Below the pieces are notes generated by a model. The model was not told where the DNA came from and made no database searches. It saw nothing but the letters and a program-made list of their open reading frames with translations. A program made the translations under genes and the position numbers. A stretch of 64,000 nt of DNA. It comes from Endobugula sp047636495 (GTDB taxonomy: Bacteria > Pseudomonadota > Gammaproteobacteria > Pseudomonadales > Cellvibrionaceae). The DNA is taken from positions 62,001-126,000 of the forward strand of contig JBLILH010000001.1 of the NCBI GenBank assembly GCA_047636495.1, given 5' to 3'. Below, piece by piece: positions 44,499-53,338 of this stretch. The number at the start of each line of letters is the position of its first letter. Position 1 is the first letter of the stretch.

Positions 44499-45167
44499 CT
44501 ACAAAGCCTTTTCGCGACGTTCCTTCGCAATAAGGTAGCTGGCAACATTTAACATTTCTCCCTGGGTTCCAGTCATACGTCCAGAAATTCTATATTTACC
44601 ATTTACAACCACTTCCGGCGTGCCTGTAATGCCATAACCACGTGCTCTTGCGTTAGCTTGCTGTACTTGCGACTTGATACCGAAGGAATCAAACGTTTTG
44701 TTGAAGTCTACTTCCGAAATGCCGTGTTTTTCAAAGAGTGGGAATATCTGTTTCTTACTCGCTAAACGCTTTTTATCGAGATGCATAGCATCAAAAATTT
44801 CTCTGTGCATTTTGCCCTCAAGACGGAAAGCTTTTACGGTATAAAACAGATGGGCATGGACAATCATCGGTTTATTCCATATTGCGGGTGAATGATCGAT
44901 GACAACATCATCCTTCAGCTGTTTCCCCCATGCTTCGAATATAGGCTGAAACTGATTACAGTGTGAGCAACCATACCAAAATACTTCCGTGACTACGATT
45001 TTGTCATCTTTACGGGTTTTAGCAGGCGCTTCAATGCGTTGGTAGTGAGTGCCTTCTACATACTTACTCGGTGCTTGTGCTTGCACTTGTAAGGGGCTTA
45101 CAAGGCTGGCTATAACAGCGATAAGAACGCCAATTAATAATAGGCCAAAAGCGGGAATCGCTCGCAT
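44499..45167 (-). CDS. dsbA: Thiol:disulfide interchange protein DsbA
   Basis: DsbA introduces disulfides into exported proteins in the periplasm. The start is set at ATG 45167 because AGGAGA lies about 6 bp upstream; the longer frame from 45251 adds 28 residues without support. The 222-residue product begins with a signal peptide (MRAIPAFGLLLIGVLIAVIA), has the thioredoxin-fold active site WYGCSHCNQF (CSHC; E. coli uses CPHC) and the cis-Pro loop TGTPEVVVNG. The neighbours cytochrome c4 and engB are the same as in Pseudomonas. Substrates likely include type IV pilins and secreted proteins. Confidence 0.95.
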   Translation of the reverse strand: MRAIPAFGLLLIGVLIAVIASLVSPLQVQAQAPSKYVEGTHYQRIEAPAKTRKDDKIVVTEVFWYGCSHCNQFQPIFEAWGKQLKDDVVIDHSPAIWNKPMIVHAHLFYTVKAFRLEGKMHREIFDAMHLDKKRLASKKQIFPLFEKHGISEVDFNKTFDSFGIKSQVQQANARARGYGITGTPEVVVNGKYRISGRMTGTQGEMLNVASYLIAKERREKAL

Positions 45168-45606
45168 GGTGGTTCTCCTGATTGTCAGTATGGGGAAATT
45201 GAGTGGTTTAATTATCATAGTGTCTACGTGTAAGGTATCTTTGATTAACAATATGCGTCGGCGTATTGGGTAACCGTGAGAGACTCTCGTGTTGTATTGC
45301 TATTTTCTTTTTTACAAAGTACGAAAAGGCGACATAAGTCACCCTCATGGATGTTCTTTATACGTGGTGTAAACTGAACAAACGCTTACATGCGGATGTA
45401 ACAGCAACTTAACAGCAACTTAACAGCAACAGAGTGTAGCTAGTGTCCATCCATATATGGCTCGTCACAAGGAGAAATAAAAAACGGTTAGGTGTGTGTG
45501 CGACTAGATACAAGCGTTTACTTATTGCAAACAGTACCAACTAACAGTGCAAAGATGGCCATATTACTCTTTTCGCTGCAGAGCCCTATTTATGGATGGG
45601 CTCTAG
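45168..45606. other. Intergenic region dsbA-cytochrome c4
   Basis: This 439-bp stretch has no supported gene. It contains the leader of dsbA, an 11-bp tandem repeat at 45399-45430 and a hairpin with a 7-bp stem (45580-45586 and 45598-45604) right after the cytochrome c4 stop. The hairpin lacks a U-tract but may still end or stabilise that transcript. Confidence 0.5.
45399..45430. repeat. 11-bp tandem repeat, three copies
   Basis: Three adjacent copies of TAACAGCAACT (the last one missing its final T) lie in the spacer between dsbA and cytochrome c4. They could be spacer noise, or iterons for a regulator; no known binding site was recognised. Confidence 0.7.
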
Positions 45607-46266
45607 CTAGTTAAGACCGCTAATATAATTGGCGACGGAATCAATCTCAGCATCACTCATATGTTCTGCAACCGCTCGCATAATACTTGATTCCGCGCCA
45701 TTAGTGCGCTCCCCTCCTCGGTAGCTACGCAGTTGTAGAGCAATATATTCAGCATATTGTCCACCTATACGTGGATAGCCTGCAGGAGCATTACCTAGTC
45801 CACGGGGAGAATGGCAACCCATGCACGACGGCACTCCGACCTCTGCGTTCCCTGCACGGTATACTCGTTCACCTAATGTAAGCGAATCGACATCAATGCC
45901 AGAATTCACTTTTACTTTGGCTTCTTTAGCGCCTGTTATTTGCAGTGCTTGACTATCGAAATAAGCAGCAAGGTCTCGAAGGTCTTGATCGCTCTTATTA
46001 TCGAGTTGACCGGTCATGGCGACGATAACACGTGCGCCTGACTTTACGTCTCGCAGTTGTCTGTATAAGTACTTTTCACCTAAGCCCGCGATTTTGGGAA
46101 ATGCGGATACTGGGCTGTTACCGTCATTACCGTGACAAGCTGCGCAGCTTGTCGACAGCACTTTGCCTGCTTCAGGATCGCTAGGCGCTGGGTCAGAAGC
46201 CATGGCGGCGCTAGACATCGAGAAGACAATGGCGGCAATGCTGAAAAAGGTGCGTCTATTTATCAT
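45607..46266 (-). CDS. Dihaem cytochrome c4
   Basis: Cytochrome c4 is a periplasmic electron carrier to terminal oxidases. The start is set at ATG 46266 (MINRRTFFSIAAIVFSMSSA), which begins a signal peptide ending near AMAS; the longer frame from 46323 adds 19 polar residues. The 219-residue product has two haem-binding motifs, CAACH and CMGCH, each in a half that repeats the other. Distal Met residues are seen in IVAMTGQLD and SSIMRAV. The order with dsbA and engB is that of Pseudomonas (PA5489-PA5492). Confidence 0.93.
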   Translation of the reverse strand: MINRRTFFSIAAIVFSMSSAAMASDPAPSDPEAGKVLSTSCAACHGNDGNSPVSAFPKIAGLGEKYLYRQLRDVKSGARVIVAMTGQLDNKSDQDLRDLAAYFDSQALQITGAKEAKVKVNSGIDVDSLTLGERVYRAGNAEVGVPSCMGCHSPRGLGNAPAGYPRIGGQYAEYIALQLRSYRGGERTNGAESSIMRAVAEHMSDAEIDSVANYISGLN

Positions 46267-46418
46267 GTTATCAATCCGTCTTGTTAATTTCTGTTCGCGT
46301 AATGTACGCCCAGAAGGATACAATAGTGCTGTTAGCCCAAGAAGGCTATACGTTATAATCCAATATTATATACTAAGCCTTTATCTCACACCATTTTTGA
46401 GGCTGTTTTCGGAGCTAT

Positions 46419-47057
46419 ATGTCACGTTCAAATGTTTACCAAAGTGCGGTATTTTTACAAAGTGCGTCAAAGCTAAGTCAATGTCCTACTTCTATTACGG
46501 CAGAGGTAGCATTTGCGGGGCGTTCTAATGCAGGCAAATCCAGCGCGATTAATACGCTAACGGACAATAAAAAATTAGCGCGTACCAGTAAAACCCCGGG
46601 ACGCACTCAGCTAATTAATTATTTCAGTATAGATGACAAGCGTAGTTTGGTAGATTTGCCCGGTTATGGATATGCAAAAGTACCTCTTGCAATGAAACGT
46701 GAGTGGCAGAAGCACCTTTCTGAGTATTTGCAGAAGCGTAAAGTACTATGCGGCCTAATATTGGTGATGGATATTCGCCACCCTATGCAAGATTTCGACA
46801 CGATGATGCTGAATTGGGCGGTTGAAGGTGATATGCCGGTACATATTTTGCTGACGAAAGCCGATAAATTTAAAAAAGGGCCAGCAAAAAGCACCCTGTT
46901 GGCAGTAGAAAAACATTTGCGAGAATCTAAAGTCGATGACTTGGTTAGCGTACAGCAGTTCTCGTCCCTCAAAAGTGAAGGTATTAAAGAGTTAGTGTCG
47001 GTCATTGACCGATGGTTATCTAATTCAGCTGACGTGACAGAATCTACAGAATCATAG
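46419..47057 (+). CDS. engB: Ribosome biogenesis GTPase EngB
   Basis: EngB (YihA/YsxC) is an essential GTPase for 50S assembly. The 212-residue product has the G1 loop AFAGRSNAGKSSAINTLT, G2/G3 KTPGRTQLINYF and VDLPGYGYAK, and G4 LLTKADKFKKGP. The start ATG at 46419 has a GGAG box 5 bp upstream. It is divergent from cytochrome c4 and convergent with hemW. Confidence 0.96.
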   Translation: MSRSNVYQSAVFLQSASKLSQCPTSITAEVAFAGRSNAGKSSAINTLTDNKKLARTSKTPGRTQLINYFSIDDKRSLVDLPGYGYAKVPLAMKREWQKHLSEYLQKRKVLCGLILVMDIRHPMQDFDTMMLNWAVEGDMPVHILLTKADKFKKGPAKSTLLAVEKHLRESKVDDLVSVQQFSSLKSEGIKELVSVIDRWLSNSADVTESTES

Positions 47058-47130
47058 ACGTGCCTTCTATGGGCTATGGAGTCACTTGCCTATTGACATA
47101 GAAATCTATAAAAATGACTTTAAGGTTAAC

Positions 47131-48336
47131 TTAAGTCGGTAGTGTTAATGCGTCAATATTGACGATCTCTTCACTGAGCTTTTCTAATACAGTGTTTAAA
47201 AAGCGTTGGCCCAGCGCAGTTGTTTTGAGTTGGGATGGGAGGTTTTCAAGTAATTTCTGATGCTGTAACTGCGCAACTTTCTGAATGATTGATTCGAAGG
47301 GTAATCCGGTTCTTGCTGCAAAATATGCAGTAGGCACTCCTTGGGTTAACCGTAAAGCGTTCATCATAAATTCTAGCGGACGTTCGTCAATATCGATGTC
47401 GGTTTGCTGCGTTTTAGGTGATTCTGAGTGCTGCATATAATGGTCGGGTAGGCGTGTTTTTTGCCGACGAATAATGGTGTTTCTGCCGCAGTCGGTGATT
47501 TTTCCATGCGCCCCCGCGCCCACACCAAGGTAATCACCAAATTGCCAATAATTTATATTATGTTGTGATTGCCGGCGAGGCTGACTAAAAGCCGATATTT
47601 CATATTGTTCAAACCCATTTTTAGCCAGCAAGGCAGCGCCCCGGTCTTGAATATCTGCCAAAATGTCGTCGTGAGGTAGTTGTGGTGGCTGCCTATAAAA
47701 CGCAGTATTGGGTTCGATGGTGAGTTGATACCACGATATATGTTGAGGGGTACACGCAATAGCTTGCCGTACATCGTCAATTGCTTGGGCTAATGACTGC
47801 CCAGGTAAACCATGCATAATGTCGATATTGATATTAGAAAAACCTGCTTTTTTAGCAATCTTCACTGCGTTAGTTGCTTCATCACTATTATGTATTCTGC
47901 CCAAAATGCGCAGGTGATCGGTATTGAAACTCTGAACACCGATAGACAATCGGTTAACACCTGCAGCATAAAACCCGGAAAATTTCTCTTGTTCAAATGT
48001 TCCTGGATTGGCTTCTAAAGTGATTTCGATATCGTCGCTAAAGCCAATAAAATGTTCAGCGTGCTGTAAAATTTCTGCGATACCTTGCGCCGAAAAAATA
48101 CTGGGCGTCCCCCCACCAAAAAAAATGCTCGTGAGTTTTCTACCGAAAGAAAATTGGCTCTCTACAGTGAGATCATGTTTGAGTGTATTGATATAACGCT
48201 GTTCATCAAGCGCATGCTTTTTTTGTTCGGCCTGGTGCGAATTAAAATCACAGTAGGGGCACTTTTGCACACACCAAGGGATATGAATATAAAGTGATAG
48301 TGGTGGGAGCTGAAGAACTGAAGTCTGAGAGGGCAT
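47131..48336 (-). CDS. hemW: Radical SAM family heme chaperone HemW
   Basis: HemW binds heme and a [4Fe-4S] cluster and delivers heme to respiratory enzymes; it resembles the coproporphyrinogen dehydrogenase HemN but is not one. In 401 residues the cluster motif CxxxCxxC is seen in PWCVQKCPYCDFNSH, lacking the extra Cys of HemN. SAM-binding parts FFGGGTPSIF and RLSIGVQSFN follow. Its ATG overlaps the stop of rdgB by 1 bp, so the two are coupled, the known rdgB-hemW order. Confidence 0.94.
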   Translation of the reverse strand: MPSQTSVLQLPPLSLYIHIPWCVQKCPYCDFNSHQAEQKKHALDEQRYINTLKHDLTVESQFSFGRKLTSIFFGGGTPSIFSAQGIAEILQHAEHFIGFSDDIEITLEANPGTFEQEKFSGFYAAGVNRLSIGVQSFNTDHLRILGRIHNSDEATNAVKIAKKAGFSNINIDIMHGLPGQSLAQAIDDVRQAIACTPQHISWYQLTIEPNTAFYRQPPQLPHDDILADIQDRGAALLAKNGFEQYEISAFSQPRRQSQHNINYWQFGDYLGVGAGAHGKITDCGRNTIIRRQKTRLPDHYMQHSESPKTQQTDIDIDERPLEFMMNALRLTQGVPTAYFAARTGLPFESIIQKVAQLQHQKLLENLPSQLKTTALGQRFLNTVLEKLSEEIVNIDALTLPT

Positions 48337-48986
48337 TAGGCAATGCCATGTTGTTTGAATGCATTGAGTAACAGCTGTAATGCTTTGGCGCGATGGCTAA
48401 CGCTATTTTTTTTGTCTTTTTCTAGTTCTGATGAGCAACAGTTATATTCTGGCAACCAAAATAACGGGTCGTAACCAAAACCATTATCCCCGCGTTCTTG
48501 CGTTGCAATAACTCCTTCCCAGCTTGCCTGACAAACAATCGGTGAGGGGTCATTGGTATGCTGCATAAATGCTAAGGCACAAATAAAGCGTGCAGTACGC
48601 TGTTCAGTGGGAACAGCGTTAAGCGCATGTAATACTTTTTGATTGTTTGCAGAATCATTACCGTGTGTGCCAGCGTATCTTGCTGAATAAATGCCAGGGG
48701 CACCGTTTAGATAATCTATCGCTAAGCCAGAGTCATCAGCGATAGCCGGCAACTTAGTTTTTTCACAGGCATGTCGAGCTTTAATAATTGCGTTCTCAAT
48801 AAAACTCAGTCCTGTTTCTTCAACATCCGCTACTTGATACTCTTGTTGAGAGACAATGTGCAAGCCAGTGCCCATGAATAAGTGGGTGAACTCTCTGAAC
48901 TTACCTGAATTATTGCTGGCTAATACGATAGTAGAGTGGGCATTATGTCGAATATGCGAGTTTACGGTGGAGCGAGATTTTTGCAT
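48336..48986 (-). CDS. rdgB: XTP/dITP diphosphatase
   Basis: RdgB cleans the nucleotide pool of inosine, xanthosine and related triphosphates. The 216-residue product has the signatures VLASNNSGKFREF, IADDSGLAIDYLNGAPGIYS, ARYAG and GFGYDPLFWLPEY plus the C-terminal SHRAKALQ. The usual length is about 197-200, so the N-terminus (MQKSRSTVNSHIRHNAHS) may be too long; no closer start codon was found. It is the fourth gene of the metX-metW-DUF4426-rdgB-hemW run. Confidence 0.93.
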   Translation of the reverse strand: MQKSRSTVNSHIRHNAHSTIVLASNNSGKFREFTHLFMGTGLHIVSQQEYQVADVEETGLSFIENAIIKARHACEKTKLPAIADDSGLAIDYLNGAPGIYSARYAGTHGNDSANNQKVLHALNAVPTEQRTARFICALAFMQHTNDPSPIVCQASWEGVIATQERGDNGFGYDPLFWLPEYNCCSSELEKDKKNSVSHRAKALQLLLNAFKQHGIA

Positions 48987-49003
48987 AGAGTAGCGTCAGT
49001 TAT

Positions 49004-49507
49004 TTACGGTCGATCTTGATAGAGTTTCTTGGTGATGGTAAAGGTGCTTTCTTTTGACTGATAGTCGGGTTGCACAGTAATGTCGATGTGCATAATTTCT
49101 TCATTATTAAAACGAATAGGAGCAAGATAGTAGGTCGCCGTCGCTTCTTTTATTTCAACAAACTGTAGCGTGAAGCTTTGTTGTAATAAGTTACGGTTGA
49201 CGCCACTGATTTTTCGCGCAGCCACACCGTAGCCACCTGATTTTTTGACGACTGCAACGTTTAAATACACCTGATTTTTAGCGCGAATCAAATTATATTG
49301 CTTCGCCACATCTGCAGGTATTAGCGAGCTATTGAAAACATTGTAATAAACAAGATGGTCTTTGAGTTCGTGAGAGATATTATCTTGTGCATATGAAATT
49401 GGTAGCCAAATTAGTAATATCAATATGCTCGCCACGCGAAGAATTTTGTGTGCAGAATTGTTTTTCTTTTTCATATCCATTTTGATGGTGCTCGTGATAG
49501 TGGTCAT
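49004..49507 (-). CDS. DUF4426 family exported protein
   Basis: This 167-residue protein belongs to DUF4426, a periplasmic protein commonly placed between metW and rdgB. A signal peptide with hydrophobic core ILRVASILILLIWLPISYA ends near residue 40; a start at an internal ATG (MKKKNNSAHK) is likely, because the annotated beginning is long for an n-region. The mature part contains YYNVFNSSLIPADVAKQYNL, VYLNVAVVKK and QSFTLQFVEIKEATATYYLA, all characteristic of the family. Function is unknown. Confidence 0.85.
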   Translation of the reverse strand: MTTITSTIKMDMKKKNNSAHKILRVASILILLIWLPISYAQDNISHELKDHLVYYNVFNSSLIPADVAKQYNLIRAKNQVYLNVAVVKKSGGYGVAARKISGVNRNLLQQSFTLQFVEIKEATATYYLAPIRFNNEEIMHIDITVQPDYQSKESTFTITKKLYQDRP

Positions 49508-49519
49508 GGTGTATAAGTA

Positions 49520-50116
49520 TCAATGATGTCTGGTTAGATGGTAAACAGCTGTTTCACCGAATAAGTTAGGATGTAATTGAGCTAGTGTTTGGAAGGAGTC
49601 TTTTTCACTGACGACCGTCTTATTAAGGACGGTAATATGTCTTTCTTTACAAAGGATTTCAAAATCTTTGATGGTGCAGAAATGAATGTTAGGTGTGTCG
49701 TACCATTCATACGGTAGCAAATCTGATACGGGCATGCGCCCATGTACTAGCAAGTGCCAGCGTGCTTTCCAATGAGCAAAATTAGGAAAAGTGATAATGC
49801 ACTCTTTGCCAATACGCAGCATATCTTCTAAAATAACATCGGGTTTCTGCATTGCTTGCAAGGCTTGAGTCATGACAACGACATCGTAAGAATGCCTATC
49901 AATATGTTGTAGACCTTTGTTTAAGTCGTGTTCTACAACATTAACACCATTCTTTATACATGTAGTGATATGTTGAGGATCATTTTCTAGGCCAACGCCA
50001 GTGACGTTTTTATTGTCTTTGAGTGCTAGCAGTAGCTTGCCGTCACCGCAGGCTAAATCTAATACATGGCTATTCGTGGCAATATAAGACTGGATGCTGT
50101 TCAGGTCTATGCGCAT
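49520..50116 (-). CDS. metW: Methionine biosynthesis protein MetW
   Basis: MetW is an S-adenosylmethionine-type methyltransferase-fold protein that partners with MetX in methionine synthesis. The 198-residue product has the SAM loop VLDLACGDGKLLLALKDN, then VTGVGLENDP and the conserved middle VVMTQALQAMQKPDVILEDM. It overlaps the end of metX by 10 bp, typical of this pair, so the two are translationally coupled. Confidence 0.94.
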   Translation of the reverse strand: MRIDLNSIQSYIATNSHVLDLACGDGKLLLALKDNKNVTGVGLENDPQHITTCIKNGVNVVEHDLNKGLQHIDRHSYDVVVMTQALQAMQKPDVILEDMLRIGKECIITFPNFAHWKARWHLLVHGRMPVSDLLPYEWYDTPNIHFCTIKDFEILCKERHITVLNKTVVSEKDSFQTLAQLHPNLFGETAVYHLTRHH

Positions 50117-51297
50117 GGGCTGTCCTCGGTGATGGTTCCTGCTGTTGATGTGCCTGTCAGCGTAATATTATTCATATAAGCGCTAAAAACATCGGTGTAG
50201 CGTGGGTCTTTAATCAGGAAGGCATCGTGTCCAAAATCCGAGCGAATTTCTGCATAGGTAACGGATTTTTTGGCATGAGTCAGCGCATTAACAATTTCCT
50301 GTGACCTCTCAGGAGAAAAGCGCCAGTCGCTGGTAAACGATACGACTAAAAATTGGCACTGAGCATGGCTGAATGCAGTAATAGGGTCATCGCCATATTC
50401 CCGTGCTAAATCAAAGTAGTCAAGGGCGCGGGTCATCAGAATATACGTATTGGCATCGAAGCTGGTCGAAAATACATTGCCTTGATATCGAAGATAGCTT
50501 TCTATTTCGAACTCTAGCGGTTCATCAACACCTTTTTCGAAGGTACCGCTGCGCAGGTCTCGACCAAATTTTTGTTTCATTCCATCACCCGACAAATACG
50601 TGATGTGCCCGATCATACGTGCAACTGAGAGGCCTTGCGCTGGCAGTGTATGGTTATCTAAATAGTCACCACCAAAAAATTGAGGGTCAGCGTTAATGGC
50701 TTGTCGGGCAGTTTCGTTAAAGGCGATATTCTGTGCGGTGAGCTTTAATGCGGATGCAATTGCCACGCAGTGCCGGACACGTTTAGGGTACTCGAGAGAC
50801 CAGCGCATTGCTTGCATGCCACCCAAACTGCCGCCAACAACTGCAGCCCATTGCTTGATGTTCAATACATCGGCCAATCGTTTTTGGCTTTCTACCCAAT
50901 CCCGTACCCGCAACGTGGGAAAAGCGCTTCCCCATGTCTTTTGGGTGGCAGGATTGATACTAGTAGGGCCGGTAGAGCCGTGGCAGCCACCTAAATTATT
51001 GACTGAGACGACAAAAAAACGATTGGTATCGATCGCCTTGGTGGGTCCAATATAATTATCCCACCAGCCAGGGTGTTTATCGTTTGTGCTATGAAACCCA
51101 GCCGCGTGATGATGCCCCGATAGCGCGTGACAAATGAGAACAGCATTGTCTTTTTCGGAATTTAGTGTGCCATAAGTTTCATAAACAATATCGTACTGTG
51201 CAAGCGTACGACCATTAGCCAATACAAGAGGCTGGTCAAAATGTTGGGTTGCTGGAGAAACAATACCGACGCTATCGGGTGCTATGTGAGATGACAT
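50107..51297 (-). CDS. metX: Homoserine O-acyltransferase MetX
   Basis: MetX acylates homoserine (with succinyl- or acetyl-CoA in different lineages), the entry step to methionine. The 396-residue alpha/beta hydrolase has the oxyanion and nucleophile motif GGSLGGMQAMRWSLEYP and, further on, the catalytic Asp and His in VVSFTSDWRFSP and DFGHDAFL. The acyl donor cannot be set from what I can see, although in proteobacteria with metX-metW succinyl-CoA is common. The stretch between this gene and yggT (226 bp) lacks the yggU gene found beside yggT in E. coli. Confidence 0.95.
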   Translation of the reverse strand: MSSHIAPDSVGIVSPATQHFDQPLVLANGRTLAQYDIVYETYGTLNSEKDNAVLICHALSGHHHAAGFHSTNDKHPGWWDNYIGPTKAIDTNRFFVVSVNNLGGCHGSTGPTSINPATQKTWGSAFPTLRVRDWVESQKRLADVLNIKQWAAVVGGSLGGMQAMRWSLEYPKRVRHCVAIASALKLTAQNIAFNETARQAINADPQFFGGDYLDNHTLPAQGLSVARMIGHITYLSGDGMKQKFGRDLRSGTFEKGVDEPLEFEIESYLRYQGNVFSTSFDANTYILMTRALDYFDLAREYGDDPITAFSHAQCQFLVVSFTSDWRFSPERSQEIVNALTHAKKSVTYAEIRSDFGHDAFLIKDPRYTDVFSAYMNNITLTGTSTAGTITEDSPCA

Positions 51298-51523
51298 AAT
51301 GATGAGCTATTTATAATGGTTATGCGCAATGTGTGTCTGCGGGATAATAATAAAGGCTGTAGTCTACGGCGGCGCTCTGTCGGCTGCAAGTACAGAGTAT
51401 ATTGTTAACGGCGCTAGCGAGGAGTGTTTATTAATAGGAAACTCCCGTACAAGCCGAAATAGCTCGCACCTCTGGCGTATGACGGCTACACGACTTGTGC
51501 CGTTAAGCGTGGTATAGATAATA

Positions 51524-52063
51524 TTATGCAATAAGTATTTTAAGTATATAGATAATCAGCAGTGCGACCATAATGGAAAAATCAAGGCCGCCGCTTGCAG
51601 GCAGAATCTTCCGTATAGGTCGGAGTACAGGTTCGGTAATACTGTTTAAAAGGGCAACAGCGGGGTTTTGGCCATTGGGTGCAACCCAGCTAACGATAAC
51701 CAGAACGATAAAAGCAAAAAAATAAATATTTAATACCAGAGAAATAAGTTCGTAAGCCGAGAAAGTCAGTAAAGGGACTATCGGCGGTAGCGCACCACTT
51801 TTGATAGCAATAAGTAACGCAATACTGGCCATTTGAAGTATCAGCGCGAGCACTATACTAGCAAAGTCAATACCAAAAAAGCCAGGCACTACTTTTCTGA
51901 TGGGTAATAATAAAGGGTTTGTCGCTTTAACAATAAACTGCGATAACGGGTTGTAAAAATCAGCGCGCACCCATTGCAGTAAAAATCGTACGATCACAAT
52001 CGTGATATAAATTGACGAGGCGAACGTGATGAGTAACTCTGCAACTTGAACCAATTTATCCAT
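51524..52063 (-). CDS. yggT: YggT family membrane protein
   Basis: YggT is an integral inner-membrane protein (two YGGT repeats) linked to osmotic stress and potassium homeostasis in E. coli. The 179-residue product has four hydrophobic segments, with the duplicated pattern LLQWVRADFYNPLSQFIVKA, NPLLLPIRKVVPGFFGIDFA and, in the second half, NSITEPVLRPIRKILPASGG. It follows proC after a long spacer and belongs to the yggS-proC-yggT neighbourhood. No soluble domain is present. Confidence 0.93.
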   Translation of the reverse strand: MDKLVQVAELLITFASSIYITIVIVRFLLQWVRADFYNPLSQFIVKATNPLLLPIRKVVPGFFGIDFASIVLALILQMASIALLIAIKSGALPPIVPLLTFSAYELISLVLNIYFFAFIVLVIVSWVAPNGQNPAVALLNSITEPVLRPIRKILPASGGLDFSIMVALLIIYILKILIA

Positions 52064-52404
52064 TTTTTATACCTTATTAAAAACCTATATTTCTATGATA
52101 GCAGAGCAACAAACGATATACCGCTCTGTTGGGGTGTGACGGTTATTTTGTGAGTGGTTGACGTCAACATATCAGGCTACGGCGCATGACTAGCAAGTGG
52201 CCATCCACTAGTAGAGCTCTGCTACGGAACATTAAAGTCGCTATCTTTTCGCCACTAGAAACGTTGTTTGGCATAAACAACTATCTGCATTTGGTGAACC
52301 CAATCTAAACACTGTTGTTTTTCCTCGTGACGAGCCATTTAAAAACAGGCAATGGGCAGGCAATAGCTGCACATACTGCTTAAATTTAAATTCCTGACAC
52401 TATT
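52064..52404. other. Spacer between proC and yggT, no intact gene
   Basis: This 341-bp spacer between two genes of one strand is longer than usual, since proC and yggT are normally close. A short minus-strand frame starts MARHEEKQQCLDWVHQMQIV and ends after about 27 codons. A 12-bp match (ATGGCTCGTCAC) to its beginning occurs at about 45465 in the dsbA spacer. No real gene can be supported. Confidence 0.35.
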
Positions 52405-53226
52405 TTAGCTAAATTCTTTGGCCATTTCTACCGATCGATCAGCACAGCGTTGCATGGCGTCTTCGACAATATTTCTGAGCCCTGCTTGCTCGTAAGAAAG
52501 GATGGCTTGTTCTGTGGTGCCGCCGGGGGATGTCACGCGACGACGTAGCTCATCGACAGCTACATCACTGTTTTTGGCTAGCGTTGCTGCCCCCATGGCG
52601 GTTTGTAAGGTAAGTTGTGTCGCACTTTCTCTATCTAGACCTTGCTTAACACCGGCATCAATCATTGCCTCCATCATTAAAAAGAAGTAAGCCGGTGCGC
52701 TGCCAGAAATAGCGGTGACGGTATCAATTAGTGACTCTTTTGCTACCCAGGTAGCGTAACCGACAGCGCCCATCAGTTGTTCAGCAATCGCTTTTTGTTC
52801 ATTGCTAGTCTGCGTATTTGCATATAAACCACTAGCGCCTTGACCCACTAGTGCAGGTGTATTGGGCATGCAGCGTACCACCGCAATGTCACGGCCTATC
52901 CATTGTCGTATGTGGTCACAGCTGATACCTGCAGCAATGGAAATAATCATGGGAGCTTGCGAGCGCTGGGCAAGTACGCCCTGTAATCCGGTGACGACTT
53001 GTTTTAACACCTGGGGTTTAACTGCCAATACGATCACATCGCAACTTGCACAGGCAGTGTTGTTGTCGGTGGTGGTGCGTATGCCCAGCTTATGGTGAAT
53101 TGCTTGTAAACCTTCAGTATTTGGGTCGCTGGCGGTAATGTCATCGGGGCAATACCCTTGTTCAATGAGTCCGCCGATGATACTGCTGGACATGTTGCCT
53201 GCACCAATAAACGTTAACGTGGCCAT
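52405..53226 (-). CDS. proC: Pyrroline-5-carboxylate reductase
   Basis: ProC makes proline from pyrroline-5-carboxylate with NAD(P)H. The 273-residue product has the Rossmann start TFIGAGNMSSSIIGGLIEQG, VVLAVKPQ-type DVIVLAVKPQVLKQV, the segment VVRCMPNTPALVGQGASGLY and the catalytic C-terminal region TAISGSAPAYFFLMMEAMID and VTSPGGTTEQAI. It is followed by the yggT gene and preceded by yggS, a conserved set. Confidence 0.96.
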   Translation of the reverse strand: MATLTFIGAGNMSSSIIGGLIEQGYCPDDITASDPNTEGLQAIHHKLGIRTTTDNNTACASCDVIVLAVKPQVLKQVVTGLQGVLAQRSQAPMIISIAAGISCDHIRQWIGRDIAVVRCMPNTPALVGQGASGLYANTQTSNEQKAIAEQLMGAVGYATWVAKESLIDTVTAISGSAPAYFFLMMEAMIDAGVKQGLDRESATQLTLQTAMGAATLAKNSDVAVDELRRRVTSPGGTTEQAILSYEQAGLRNIVEDAMQRCADRSVEMAKEFS

Positions 53227-53338
53227 GTGCTGATCCTGTTATGATGGAAGGTGAATTTGATTATTTTTTACGTGAGCTTAACATCGATACTTGCAGTGTA
53301 GTTTACGCGTTTATAGGCAAGTTATGGCTCATGATTAT

